NCBI GenBank assembly: GCA_023846275.1
Contig: CM043875.1
Coordinates: forward strand, 1,919,569-1,983,568
Reading direction: 5' to 3'
Length of the DNA stretch: 64,000 nt
From: Vanilla planifolia
Lineage: Eukaryota > Streptophyta > Magnoliopsida > Asparagales > Orchidaceae
In this document: piece by piece, positions 14,856-28,549 of the stretch
How the letters are laid out: the number at the start of each line of letters is the position of its first letter
Position numbering within the stretch: the stretch's first letter is position 1
Notes under the pieces: model-generated
Databases searched by the model: none
Told to the model about the DNA's origin: nothing
What the model saw: only the letters and a program-made list of their open reading frames with translations
Translations under genes and position numbers: made by a program

Positions 14856-17800
14856 TTAATCAACAACCAATGTTGCCGCCGATGTTTCCCTTGCAACTAC
14901 AGCAGCAACTTCAGCAGCTGCATCCTCCTTAGCCCGAGCAGAACCATCAGTTGCAGCAACAGCAGCAGAAGCAGCAACCACAGCTGCTGCTTTAGTAGGG
15001 CTGCTCGACTTCTTCTCCGTAGCTGCCGTGCCATCTTTGTTGGCCTGTGCCGTGGCCGCAGGTGCGGGCGACGGAGGCTTCATGTGCGGCGGTGGAGTAT
15101 GCTTCAGCTTCGTGAGAAGCTGCCGCATCCTCGAGAGGTCGGTGGGCTTCCCGGGCTTCGGACCTTGGATGACAACAATGGATGGCTTCTTCTCCTGATC
15201 CTTCTTCCCTTTCTTCTTCTCAATGTTCACTACCTCGTTGGGAATCAGCTCAGCAATTGATTTCCAGTAATGCTTATCTGCATTGGCGTGGAACTTCTCT
15301 TGGTTGGCCAGGAAAAGCTGGAGCAAACACAACAAATGTCTTGTATAGCTGCCTCTGTTTGGATTGGAAGTTAAGAGATTGAATTAAAAGTTGTACCTTT
15401 TCCCTCTCTCTGTTGGTTGCTTTGTTGGTCTCTCTATTCAGTTTCCTCTTCTCGTAGAATTCAATCAAGTATTCTTCAGCTTCAGAAATGATTTGGCTTC
15501 GCATTTCCTTCTCTTTCTTCTCCTTCTCCTCAAGGTAAATCGCATTTTGCCTGCAAATTGCCATGCATTAATCATGTTCAATGTCTCCTTCAAGTAGAAG
15601 TAGTTGCACAAAAATGAAAATAGGAAACCATTCACTCATTCATTTGTTCCACAGATCAAAGAATACATAACTAAAAGATTAAATATTGTTCAAGATTACA
15701 ATAACTTAAAAAAGGTTTAGTAAAACATGATTTGTGAATTCTTCAAGATTACACATTGTTAAATTTAAACAGGTGATTAGAACGAAGAATTATCTCAATA
15801 CCCTTAAAGATTAAATAATGCTAGTTAAAATTTATGATAATTAAACATCTATTTTCCATTCATTACCATGAATTTGTGATGTTCTAAATTCATTTAATAT
15901 TTTTTTTCTAAATTTTTCCAAATCAAATTTCATATATGTTTGATCATAGAATGATCTAATGACAAATCAAGCAATTTCATCAATGCCAAGTGTTCGATGC
16001 ACCGCTCTTGCTAGCTAAACGATCCGATTTGTAATTAGATTGTGGGAATGATTAGGATGTCCTAAGGGTATTCTAGGTCAACTCGATCAAATGATCAATT
16101 GAACCATGGCAATCGAGCCTAGGATGTACCGAGTTTCGCTACCCCGATGGTTTAATCCATATGTGGAACTCATAAATGACCATTTTCAAAGGATAAATAG
16201 TCATATTTTTCCATAAAAGGAATATGAAAATGGATGGGTGCATTGAAGAACTTCTCTCCAATTGCCTATGCCTATATAAACCTAAGTAAAGCTTTTTTGT
16301 AAAAAGCTAAGAATTCAAAAAGGAGATTCATACATATAACAACCTGAAGAATATCCTACAACTAGCCAAGCAAGGACATACCTTGTACTAACATACAATA
16401 AAAAATAACAACATACTTGGCAAACCAATCCATCGTGTCGTTGCCCTCTCTAAACACATGAGAGACTTTGAAGTACACAAATGAGTGAAGCTCTATCACT
16501 ACATGAAGAAAGTAAGCCAAGATTCTTTCTACAAGAGTAATGGAATTTCCTAAAGGCCAAAGCAATTTTAGTAAATAGAGTGTATGTTTTTTCATTACAG
16601 AATGAGTAATAGAAAACTCACTCCAAAAACATGTAAGGAGAGCAATTACGACAAATAATACAGGCATCCGCCTTGCCATCAATATCCACAAAACTACCGC
16701 AATCAACCTTGATCCAGCTAGAGGGAAGCGGGGAAGCCACTTAGTAGGAGATGCGAAAGAGGGACCATAGAGAAGGGGAAGCTGGAGGTTCCAACAATCT
16801 ATAAGAGGCAGGGAGGTTAAGAGCCAAGCAATTTGTAGGATAACCTCAAGTAATGTAGGATAACATATTATCAGTCAAGAGTGAGCAACATTGTTCCTGT
16901 TATGCCAAAAATAGTACAATGCAGTTGCAAATGCATTGAGGGGAGGTCATGTCGATTGTATTTCAGGCATCATTGCATCCAATCCGTAAGGGAGGCCAAG
17001 GAAATGAGGGGAGTTTCTAGGCATACTGTATAAGGAGAAAGACAATGCTGATTGCACCTCTGCTTAGGAAATCACTGAATAAGGTAGAATAAGAGTTATA
17101 TATTTTTACAACAATTAAACCCACAAGACATCATCATTGGCTAAGTACCTCCTCATGTGACACCCAACAAGGATGAGGCGCCACTCCTTCAATCTATGGA
17201 TACTTAGCCCACCAGGGTCCTTTAGCCATGCAATGGAAGGCCAATCAACATAATGAACTGAAGAGTGGGACTGAAAACTACTTTAATAAAGGATCTAAAT
17301 ATACGATCTATATTTGAGAGCACGCCAATAAAAACCAATGTGTGTTATAAAAGATCAGGATGGTTTAGAGCTTCATTAGCAAGGACAACCTGCCTTACAA
17401 GAGATAAAACTTGTTTTCCCCACCCAACAACTCCATTTTTGCACCAAGTGAAAGAGTTGTCATTGAAGCCTAGATCAAAAAAGTTATTGTCAAAAAAAAA
17501 AATCTACACAAGCTCCTCTTAAGCCAACAAGAAACGAGAAACCTTTTCACCTCTATTTTCAAATGGCTAGATTATGATAATAAAATCTCCCAATAACAAC
17601 CAAGAGACTAGGACGAGACAATGAGGATCTAATTCAAGATGTCACGTCACAAGATGCATTCTTTGTAAGCATATATTGAGTAGAAAATCCAATGTTATAA
17701 CCCAGCAGCCACAATCTTAAGTATAATAGTCTATCAACTATGAGAAAAGTCTCAATCTGAATGAAATTTTGCCACAAAACATTAATATCACTTGACTTGC

Positions 17801-20800
17801 TCATAGAAGGTTCCACAAAAAAATCCCAATTCCCAAGAAAACAATCAACATCATGACAAGAAAAGGAAGTAACTTTAGTTTCAGCCAACTCCACTAAGAA
17901 AGTTTGATGTTCTCTGACACTTTCCAACAAGTGCTTTCTTGAGGGGTTCAACCTCACCCCTTTAATATTCTAAGAAGAGCTCCAATCATTAGGGGATAGT
18001 GGCGAAAAAGGTAGCACCACCTCCACATTGACATGGTGATTTGCCTGTTCTACATCTAAAGCTATCTTCAACATTGAGACATAGTTCCTTAAATTCACAA
18101 CTCTAGTCTTACGCAAAATCTGCTCTTTTGAATAGTACAATACCAGATCCTTTTTCAAATGTTTCACCAAGTCTAGAGCCATAGCACCATGCTAAATCAA
18201 TAGCTCCAACACTGAATTTGCAATTTCCATGTCCACTACACCAATAGAGCTGCAATTAGCCTTAGACACACCCCTTGAATTCGATGATGGGGCAATCGAA
18301 CCACCCACATTCAACTTTCCCATCGAGCACAACACCACATTTGACTAGGCATGCCTTCCAAACTTGGGAACATGCACCTACTCCTCAAAATGATTAATTG
18401 GGCAAGCCATTGAGTGCCCCTTCCCAATTGTCCCTTCCACAACTCTTCGTGATTCCCATTGTTTATGTCCAACTCATCCCCTTGTAGGTAAAATAATGTG
18501 CAATGTTGACCTGAGCTATAAAGCATTACAACACAACAAATTCGAGTGCCTCCACCTGCCTAGGCGTTTTTCTCCATTGTCCAATCCCCCAACCCCCCAA
18601 CCCAAACAAGCATCATATTGAAAATGTTCTTAGATACAAGCTTGGTGAGTGACACCCCCACCCCCTAGAATTCAATGACTAGCATTAACAAACATAAGAG
18701 AGAATTCTAAGTTGAGGGTTTTCACCTTAAAACCAACTTAATTTTTTGGCTTAGCTTGTTCGTTTAATAAATACGATGTCTCCAGCTATGCACAACTATA
18801 TAAATCAATAGATCATTTCTTGAAAGATTTATTCTTTTAATCTTCATAACTTCTCTTTTGTTGATTTCCCTTGCTCCATAACTTACTATATATATAGGCT
18901 TTTTTGAGGCAATGATCACTTCTAATGTGTTGAGTAATCTTTTTTAAAGGCCAATGTGTGCAACATTTGTTCACATGCATTTGCAAATAATGCATGTGAG
19001 AGATGCCCAAAACTTTGGTTGTGAGTGGATGTATGCTAATTTTTGGCTAAACCATCAAAAAATTGAGTAATCCATTCATAATTTTCTAGCATCATTCTCT
19101 CATTTACGATTTATTTCAACGATGGATTTTTGATACATGCAATTTAACCCTTGTGTACCATATCACTCTATAGTTTGATTTATTCTGCCACCCTTGTCAT
19201 ACTCATTGCAAAAGCCTACCTTTATGCCCACCTCTATGAAGGCTTGAGAGTTGTCTCTCTCCCCTCCTTTCCCTCTTAACAACCCCCCACTTCCATAATT
19301 GTATGTTTATAAGGTTTCCCATCTCCCTTGTATCTTTCCTTCTTCTTCCATTAGGTTTTTTTTTATCTTTCTTCCAAGTTAAGAGTTTTCTCAAATTTTT
19401 AAGACTTTATTCATGGATTGTTATAGTTGTTATCCATTATTTTCTTATTCTCTAATTAATCTTTTTCTCTTGTTCTAATTATTCCTCGAGTGATTATCAA
19501 TTTTCATACTAATTTTCTATAATTCTTCTACGTTTTTTTTTATTAATTTTCGTCTATATTTTGGCATCTTTGTTGTCAATATCCAATTTCATTCTTCAAA
19601 GTTTATAATATGTAGATTTGTTTTGGTATGTGTTGTCTTTTAGTATCCACCTTTTATAAAATTGTATATAGCTTTAATAACTACATAGTACTCAATAAAA
19701 ATAACTATTTATTTCTCTTCTTGCTGCATATCTACACTTGTAATGGCATTATTTATGTTTACAATTATTGACTCTTAAAAAAAAAAAATCCATGTCTGCT
19801 CCTATGTATTGTATAATGGAAAGAATCACCAGAGCATAGTGTTAAAGCAAGAATTCAATGATTATAACTGAGCTATAAAAGAATGTTATAGATGCTCAAT
19901 AAGGACTGAAGGATGTCTGTAGAAAGGGGTTTCTCTGCATTGCCCAATAATTACAGGGGCCTGCAAACTGATTAAATTGCAAGGCTTAGTGGCCTTTGAT
20001 TTAAGCAAAAGGTACAAGGAACACAAACAATCAAGGAAAGCTTTATGCAAGTTAGGGACACTTCGAATAAGCTATATGCTCGGATCTTTTCTTTTGATGG
20101 GTGAACATCTCATGGAGCAAGAAATTCATCTTCCATTGAAATTGCTTTCCTATGCAGCTCATAATAATAAATTAGGACATGCTCTTTGCTTATACATTGT
20201 TTGACATCAACATTGTCACTCAAGGAGACCACATGAATTGGAGGATCATTGAAGCTCAAGAATACATGATTTTTCATAAAGGTGTCACTGATGGACTGAT
20301 CCCCATTAGGGAACACTGATATGTTTTATTGCTATCTCTGAAACAATTGCATGTTTCTCAAATCAATAAAGAGCTAGCGTGATATAAAGAGAAAACCTTT
20401 GTCTCAAAACTGATAAAAAAATTTTTTGAGGTCGATCAAACAGCAAGGAGCAAATCATCAATAATGCACTCGTTAATAATGCAGGTATTTTCATAACCAG
20501 TTACCCTACATCTATTGAATATCATGTGTTAATAACTCAATGAATCGATCCATGGAAAATAGATTAGTGGTAGAAGAATTAATGCTTCTTCTATATTTAG
20601 ACCATTTAATTGTCCAATGAATAGCAATGAAGATGAATGATGTTGCAAAAATGAAGATACAAAAATCTCTTGAGCTGGTCTCAGTCGTAGATGAAAGAAT
20701 TCACTTCTCAACTTTTAGGATTGTGCTACATAACAGTCTAGGAACGGTAATGCTTTGGACCTTATATAGCACACTCTAATTCATCAATCTTCTCTCAAGG

Positions 20801-22356
20801 CATCCTTGCTCACCACATATTTGTTGAAGTGGCCGATGGACTCAAAAGCCCTTCCAGGAGTCAGAACTGCTTGGCTGATACTGTTCATAAATAGAAAGGC
20901 AATGCTAAGAATATTTATCCATCTTGCTTTCCTGATAACCCGTCTGAATTAGATAATCATAACTGTTTTTTTCGAAGTCAGTTAAAGCACAGGAAGGTCA
21001 GCAACATTTACAATAAAATGCTGTTTATACATTCATACAAGGAAATGTCGTCATCTAAGCAAATTCTATCTATAAATAAGAGCACAGGTATACCTATTCA
21101 AGCACCTTTTCATAATCTTTTTTATTGAACTTGGATAGAAGAAGCTTCAAGAATTTTTATAGATTTCAAAAAGGAAATTTTTCCCATAAATATTGTCCTT
21201 GACTGCGAGTCTAGCAATGAACAGTATTTGGAACCAACTGCAGGCAGTTGCCACAGATTACTAACAAAGCGACCTCCTTCATGCTTTGTTCCCTATTATC
21301 GCACACAGATGAAGGTGTATGCAAATAATTGCGGTTTTGATGAAAATTTTCTTTTGCTGTTTGTCATTCTTGTGATAGCTTTCTCGATCCTAGATCACAA
21401 TAAGGTTGTCAGTTTTGATGTAATTTATTACTTTTCTGATTGGCGTTCTTTGGTTTTTAGTTTTCTTAATCCCTCCCATGACCAAACAATCAAACTCTAA
21501 CTTAACAACAATTAATAACCAAACAAAAAACTTGAGTTAACTCACTGTAAATCGGTAACAATAACCCTAAACGAATTAACACCAACCAAACAGAGCCTAA
21601 CAATTCATCAACAACAATAGTGAAAACATCTCAAAAGATCGTGATAATTTAGTTAGTTAGCAATCACCAGAAAAATCAAATCGAAATCTCAACGAGAATG
21701 CACAGAGCAAACTTCCCAAAACAAAATTAATATTAGGAAAAGCTCATCCGGACCAAAGAAAAACAATAAAATGAAAACACTAAGAAAAGCAAGGGAAAAC
21801 GAGTAAATTTCCTGAAAATTCTCCGTTTCAGAGAACCAACCACGATCAAGACAACATATCAATAGATCTCGAACTGCTGCAGAAGAGCAGCTTCAGATCT
21901 TAACTTCTGAGGAAGAAGAAGCACTTACCGACGCCACTCCCGCAGAATAAACCCTTCCTCCGGATGCATCGCGCTTGGCGGCGGAAGGATCGGACCATCA
22001 GAGACAAAGAAGCCTCCATTCTCTTCCTCTCCGTACGTCTTCCCGTTCGATTCCGGTATGGCAAAGGGAGAAGCCTCCGCGGAGTAATCAGCGAGCGGAT
22101 CGGAGCGGTAGCCGTAGCCCTCGGGAGAAGGAGGTATGCTGCCGTCGCCAGAAACGTGGTGTACTTGAACGCCCTCGTCGTGTCCAAAGCCTCCAGCAGT
22201 GCCGACAAAGAAGCCCGGGGATTGATGATCGTCGGAAACCACTACCGGCTCGCCGGAGTCTTCATCGACGAAGTTGGTGTAGGATTCATATCGCTGGGAT
22301 GGAAGACGCGGGTCGTACCCAACAAAGTTGCCGTCGTCGCCGAAGGGGGAAGCCAT
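14856..22356 (-). CDS. CLC: Clathrin light chain, copy A
   Basis: Clathrin light chains bind the heavy-chain hub and regulate coat assembly on plasma-membrane, trans-Golgi and cell-plate vesicles. Exons are 22356-21929, 15550-15397 and 15317-14856. They are in phase and give 347 residues. The N-terminal third is acidic and low in complexity, starting MASPFGDD. The plant light-chain signature follows ([14 protein letters not shown], then REWRRQNAI). A charged coiled coil comes next (about 139-200), then the conserved block with [21 protein letters not shown]. The tail is rich in alanine and lysine. Intron 1 is 6378 bp because a LINE remnant lies inside it. Copy B is a tandem paralogue on the same strand, with its second exon the same length (154 bp). 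Both ends and both splice junctions look intact. Confidence 0.93.
16360..18560 (-). mobile_element. Degenerate LINE (non-LTR retrotransposon) in CLC-A intron 1
   Basis: Frames are broken, but LINE parts occur in order on the minus strand. ORF1-like sequence lies at about 17970-18560. The endonuclease domain starts near 17957, where [11 protein letters not shown] resembles the LETK motif and a VLW block follows. It ends near 17330-17480 with [12 protein letters not shown], close to the DLGF-x-G-x-x-FTW signature. An RNase H-like tail at 16362-16706 contains [12 protein letters not shown]. Most of the reverse transcriptase is missing, so the copy is internally deleted and cannot be autonomous. 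The copy-B intron is about 3.5 kb shorter and lacks this block, so insertion probably followed the gene duplication. Confidence 0.72.
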
Positions 22357-22500
22357 CTCTCCCGCAACTATCTAATCTACCTTTCTCTCTCTTCTCTCTC
22401 TTCTTAGCTCCCGCTTCGCTCGCTGACGTCTCGTTCTCCTTCGCCAAACCTTTTGTCGATGGAGTCGGCAATCATACAAGAAAAAATTAATAAACAAATA

Positions 22501-22540
<40 letters not shown>

Positions 22541-23639
22541 GGAAACAATAAATGATAAATTGGATAAAACCAAAATAATATAAAAATATAATTATTTTAA
22601 AAAATAAAACATAATAAAAACTTTTTGATCTACCCATTACTCAAACTATTCTATATAACACCTCACTATAATGAAAAGTATTAATGTGATAAATGGATAC
22701 TAGTAATATGTTATTATTATGACAAAATCAAAACAATTCAAAGCTTTAAGAACTAGTTGAAGTTTATTCTCCAATCTTAACATTAAATTTATAATTTAAA
22801 ATCATTTAATTTTCTTATTATAATTAAATTTTTAATTTTCTAATTATAATATTTATTTTATTATACTCGAATCCAAATAAAAGATGAACAAAAAATTTAG
22901 ATCAATTTTATCTAATTATAACATTTGGTTTGAAACTAACCTAACACAACCAAAATTATGATATTTTTATCTATTATCATTTATGCTCAATGTTAATATA
23001 GTTTAAAAAAATTACCTGATTTTTTAATAACTTTACAAATATTTTTTAAAATAATTAAAAAATATATTATTTAATTATATATATTTTTATTAAATATGAA
23101 AAAAAATAACTCTTGATTATATCACCACCTAAGATGAGCATACCAAAACTATCAAAGGTTACATTTTGTAATGGAGGAGGAGCCATCTCAAGACTTGATT
23201 ATCTTGGGGGAAGTAAGCTCTAGAACCTAAAGTGTTCCAAGTTCTCACGAGCTCTCAACTTGAGGACACCACCCTTAGCTACACGACACGTGTGGTTTTA
23301 AGAAACCCTCGATCATTGCATTAAGCTATTGCAGGTTTCATTGAACCATCATCATCTGTGTTATCATCAATGAACTATTGTGGACTTTCTTATGCAAGTC
23401 AATAAAGATTAAACATGTCCAATTAAGAGATAAGTAGTTTCACCTATGGATTCCAAGCTTTGCCATGATGATCACCCTTCATAAGAGAGTTCGACGGCAA
23501 CATTTCGACCGTCCGATGAGTTGCTTCAGTGCTTGCAAATAAAGCACCCAAACATCACTATAAATTCACTGCAATAAACTAAGGGAAATCACTCATAAGA
23601 GATAAAGATAAACAGAAACAGAGAGACTTGTGATTTAAA
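22357..23639. other. Intergenic region between the clathrin light chain paralogues
   Basis: This contains the promoter and short CT-rich 5' UTR of copy A, an AAT microsatellite (22498-22539), AT-rich DNA and the 3' flank of copy B. No TATA box like that of copy B is evident for copy A. No other gene is visible. Confidence 0.5.
22498..22539. repeat. (AAT)n microsatellite
   Basis: About thirteen uninterrupted AAT units lie roughly 140 bp upstream of the copy-A clathrin light chain start codon. Confidence 0.95.
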
Positions 23640-26607
23640 TCAAGATACCAATGTTTCTGCTGATGTTTCTATAGCAAATGAAGCTGTGGGTTCAACCGCA
23701 GGCGTGGGCGACGGAGGTTTGACGTAGGGTGGAGGGCAATGCTTCAGCTTCGTGAGAAGCTGAAGCAGCCTCGAGAGGTCGGTGGGCTTCCCGGGCTTTG
23801 GACCTTGGACGACGACAATGGATGGCTTCTTGTCGTCATCCTTCTTCCCTTTCTTCTTCTCAATGTTCAGTACCTCTTGGGGAATCAGCTCAGCAATAGA
23901 TTTCCAGTAATGTTTGTAAGCATTGGTATGAAAGTTCTCTTGGTTGGTCAGGAATAGATGGAACAAAGAACAAATGATTTGGGAAAATTTTGAGACAGGT
24001 TGGAAGTTAGAGAAGAAGTGTTTAAGAGATGTACCTTTTCTTTCTCCCTGTTGGTGATTTTGTTGGTTTCTCTATTTAGTTGTCTCTCCTTGTAGAATTC
24101 TATCAAGTATTGTTCAGCTTCAGAAACTATTTGATTCCACATTTCCTTTTCTTTCATCTCCTTCTCAGCAACGTAGATGGCATTTTTGCTGCAATCAACA
24201 AGCGTTAATTGCAGAAAACAATCGATAAATTTGTCCAAAAGGAATAATCGTCTATAAATTGAAACATTAATCTTTAATTTTAAACTTTTCTATTTCATTC
24301 AATTTAATTTGATCATATAAGTGATATCCATATCAATTGACATAACAAGCTTCTCTTGTTCTTAAATTCTTATAAGTTTATTTTTGGTTTAATGGCTTCC
24401 TCGTCTTATCAATAAACAAATTTAAGATAAGAAACTTGATATAAAACTCTTGGAGATGACATGCTTGCAAAGATAAGATCATTTTTTGAAGTACAAAACA
24501 CCAAAAAATGAAGGAAAAGTTTAGGAGAATCTCTAACAAGACACAAGGCTGCAGCTAAAAAACCTTTAATGTTTTCACAAAATGCTATTAAGTGCACAAC
24601 AGATCTATTTATTCATATTGTTTGTGTTGGAGGACAACACTGCATAACAAATAATTCCAAAACATGTGCCCTTGTTTTCTAATAAATAAAAAGATCATGG
24701 CATTCTGAGACACTTGGACTAAGCAGGAATCCAGTTTATTAATTGTGATTAAAAAATATCAAGTTCATTATTAGGATTTGATTCTTTCTCACCTCTTCCA
24801 CTTCTCTCCAAATGGTTGTCATGCCTCCTCATCATCCCCATGGCAAGAGCCTGCACCTATTCAGGCATCAGCAGATCTTTCCCTCCTCAAAGTCCTCACT
24901 TATTTTCGTCTTAACCATCTCCCTTCTCCCTTACTTCCTTGCAAGTGTTTTTATGTGGTTGCATATCTCTTCTCTCCATTTTCCTTTTTCTCTTCTTCCA
25001 AGTTAGGGCATTTCTCTCATTCTTCTAAATTAGGAGATCTCTTAGATTTTCAAGAGACTTCTATTTCTAATTAATATAATTTTATCCATTTCTGCTGACT
25101 CTTCTTTGACTAATCTTCTTCACTTGATTGTTCCTCTGATTATTTTTATATGACTTCTATAAGTCTTATATCTATGTTCTGAATTTTAATTAATTTTATT
25201 CTATAAATAGACATCTTTGCTGTTGTCATCCAATCAGAGCTTATCATATGTATTTTTACTCTATCATATGCTTTCTTTTTGTATTCACCTTTCTCATACA
25301 GTAGTTTATAGTTATAACAACCCCACTGTGCTCAATACAAGTAACTCTTCATTGCTCTTCTTGTTATTTTTCTACTCATCATAATGTTGTTATTTATGTT
25401 ACAAAAAAATTGACTGACCACATATTATAGATGAAATTTGGAACCACATCTGTCCTTAAATGCATGTGAATAATAACAAACACCTCTTTATAGATGCATG
25501 TTATCATTTGGAAAAAGTGGAGCAAAATGTCAAAGAAGTTTATGATTCAAAAACCCCAGCAACACACAGTTCAAAGAGACTAATTATTTAGTCAAATCTC
25601 CATAGCTGGAATTACAAGAGCATGTATAACCGAGATAAAAAAGAATGTTGCAGATCCTCATCAAGGAGCAAAGAACATTAGCTAAAAAGGTTTCTCTACC
25701 ATCTACTGCAAGAATAGGGTACTCTAAAATGCAGGAACAGGTTCAGGCATACAAACCACCACCATTAAATAGCAAGAATTGTCTTTGATTCATAAAAGAA
25801 AAAGGTGATTGGATGAGGAAAAAAGTAATAGAGAAAGCACTTAAGATGCAAATTAGAAATACTTTGAATGAGCTATGTGAATGGTTCTTTTCCTTATCTG
25901 GCTGAACATATCATGAAGCATGGAATCCACCTATCATTGAAATGCTTTTCTATGCCACTTAGCAGCTTGAATTAAGAAATGCACCTCCAGAATACAAGAG
26001 TTTGAAATCATATCACAAAATGGGATGATATTTTTGATAATAACATTCTCAGAGAAGGAGATGGTATGTGTTGGAAAACTCTTGTAGCTCAAGGATATGT
26101 GCACTGTCGAAAGGAGTTGTTAATGATGGATGGAGACATCAACAAAAGGAGGCAATTGATTCACTTTATTTCTCTCTAAATATATGCATGCTCCTCAAAT
26201 CAATAAAGTGCTGGGTCAGTACAAGTTTATCTGTTATCTCAAAAATAATAAAAAGAAGTTACTCTTCAGCTGGACCAAACAGCAAGCTGCAAATCATTAC
26301 CAATGCAATGTTTAGCATATTCATATTTAATTCCCCAACATATATTTGAATTCGCCTGTAAAGAAGCCTACTAAACTTGCCTTGAAAAAAATTACAAGCT
26401 AGAAAACAATGATGCAGCATATCAAAAACTCAAAGGGTGCTGAATTAGAATGCCATTCAATATTCTAAGAATTCTTCTGGTTCAGGGGAATCCCAGCTAC
26501 AAAAGAACTAGAAACCAATGAGCTTCACCCCTTAATGTCTATATAATGACTCCTTCATACTCCAACATATGCACACATACTAATGCCTGTAATGACTCCT
26601 TCATACT

Positions 26608-26640
<33 letters not shown>

Positions 26641-27435
26641 ATATTAAAAACTGTATTCAGGTAGTTTATATGACATAATATGCTTCTATATTGTCACCAT
26701 TTAATTGTTCCCAAAATAATCGTTATAATGAATGGCTCTCCAAATAAGAATGATTTCTACAAGTAAATGTCTGATATGAAGAACACCACTTAAAAAGGTC
26801 ATAGGCCTGACAATTTAGCAGTTCAGTTACCAATCACCATAAAGATCAATATAGAAATGACAAGCCCATTCACACCACACGAATCCAAGTAAATTTCATG
26901 AAAAACCTCCGCCTCACAACACGAACCACTAGTAAGAGCATTATCTATATATCTCGAACAGCTAGAGAAGATCACTGACGGATCCAAGGTTTTGAGGGAG
27001 GAGCACTCACCGACGCCACTCCCGCGGAACAAACCCTTCCTCCGGATGCATCGCCCTCGGAGGAGGAAGGATAGGATCATCAGAAGCAAAATACACTCCA
27101 TTCTCTTCCTCCCAGTACACCTTCCCACTGGAATTCGGTATAGCGAATGGAGAAACCTCGGAGGAGAAATCCGCGACCAGATCGGAGCTGTGGCCGAAGC
27201 CTTCCGGGGAAGGAGGTACGCTTCCATCGCTGGAAACGTGGTGGACTTCGACGCACCCGTCGCGTCCCAAGATTCCATCCACGCCGGCATAGAAGCCTGG
27301 GGACTGGTGGTCGTCGGAAACCACTACTGTTTCGGCGGAGTCATCATTAACGAAGTTAGGGTAACACTCGTAGCGCTGGGAAGGAAGACGGCCGTCATAC
27401 CCAACGTAAGCGTCGTCGCCGAAGGGGGAAGACAT
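23640..27435 (-). CDS. CLC: Clathrin light chain, copy B (possibly decaying: intron 2 acceptor lost)
   Basis: This is a tandem paralogue of copy A. Exons matched by homology are 27435-27011, 24188-24035 and 23957-23640, which would give 298 residues. The start [27 protein letters not shown], the coiled coil and [21 protein letters not shown] are all present. Two things are odd. First, the acceptor of intron 2 reads CCAT where copy A has CCAG (position 23958), and the 77-bp intron contains no AG at all. Reading through the intron reaches a stop near 23948. Using the AG at 23938-23937 would keep frame but drop seven codons; the AG at 23940-23939 would shift frame. Second, the alanine-rich tail of copy A is absent. 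The first donor and acceptor are normal and a TATA box is present, so it may still be transcribed. Confidence 0.8.
26609..26639. repeat. (TA)n microsatellite in CLC-B intron 1
   Basis: This is a perfect alternating AT run of about 30 bp inside the first intron of copy B. Confidence 0.9.
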
Positions 27436-27489
27436 CTTTGCCGCTCCTCTCACAATTTTCGGAGTCCCCCAAACTCCCGCTTCTTGGCG

Positions 27490-27497
27490 TATTTATA
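27490..27497 (-). promoter_or_regulatory. TATA box of CLC-B
   Basis: The minus strand reads TATAAATA, about 55 bp before the ATG at 27435. That would place the start of transcription around 27460 and give a short 5' UTR. I saw no equivalent before copy A, so the two promoters have diverged. Confidence 0.55.
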
Positions 27498-28549
27498 TTC
27501 TCTCATTAAATTTGAAGTATATTTTTTTTATTTGATAAATTATTATTGGATATAAATAATAATGAATTTATATTTTGATTTTTTTAAAGAAAAAAAACAG
27601 GGATAATTTTGTCTTAAACATTTCTATTTTTTTTTTTTTTTGGAGATCCTTAATTTAGGAAAACCTATTTTTTATTTATTAATATTATATGTAATAATTA
27701 TTTTTTTCTTATTAATTATACCATGATGATTTACTCTCTATGTTTATATAGGATTTGTTTTTTTATTATTATCTAAAAAAAAGAAACATAGATATTTGTA
27801 TTTTATTGTTAAACACACATATAGACACACATACAAGAGGGTGAAGCAGCACGAATCAAAGGAAAGATTTGTATGCTAAGCATATAACATGTAATAATCA
27901 CCATTTATGAAAATCATTCCCATAAAAAAGAATAACAATATAAATATTAACAAAATTTATTATTTTATACTTTTTAAGTAACAAGGATTAGTAGAGCTCA
28001 TTACTTGGTTCAAATATAGTCTTAAACAATACTACATCTAAAGGCACTAAAGATGCAAAAATTATCCTTAGAAAAAATAAAAAGAAAGTAGTGTAGAATA
28101 CCTACTAATGTACTTGAATAGATTTCTCGGGAAAACCACCACATTAGATCAAAGAATATAAGAAGAAATCCAATGTAATCTTGCTCGAATGACACTATAA
28201 ATCTCCCTCCCGTCGATTGCAAAGAGGACGAAAGAAGTAGAAGCAAAGGAAGAAAAAAGAAGATAGTTTTGGGAAGCTACTCCGAAGCGATTGGAAATTT
28301 TGCAGTCATCACCGGAGAGCAATCGCAAGACGAACAAGCTTCGTCTTCCTTTGTCTGCAATCTTGACTTCACTATCACTTAAAAAAAAAAAAATCTTGAC
28401 TTCGATATAACCTTTGTCTATTTCTTCTCCTTTGCAGTTGATCCCACGTCTGTGTCACTTCCAAGCATCGAAATCCCTCACCATATTTCCTTCTTTGCAT
28501 GAGAAGACCTTCATAAAATTATGTTTGAATGCGGTTTTATAAAAGCTGT

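Noticed and set aside
16862-19394. Small frames between the LINE pieces as separate host genes
   Set aside because: Those with any similarity look like LINE sequence; the rest are short, without start context or family features.
28022-28337. Minus-strand frames near 28.0-28.3 kb
   Set aside because: They lie in a slightly GC-richer patch but show no domain, and no coherent exon chain could be built.
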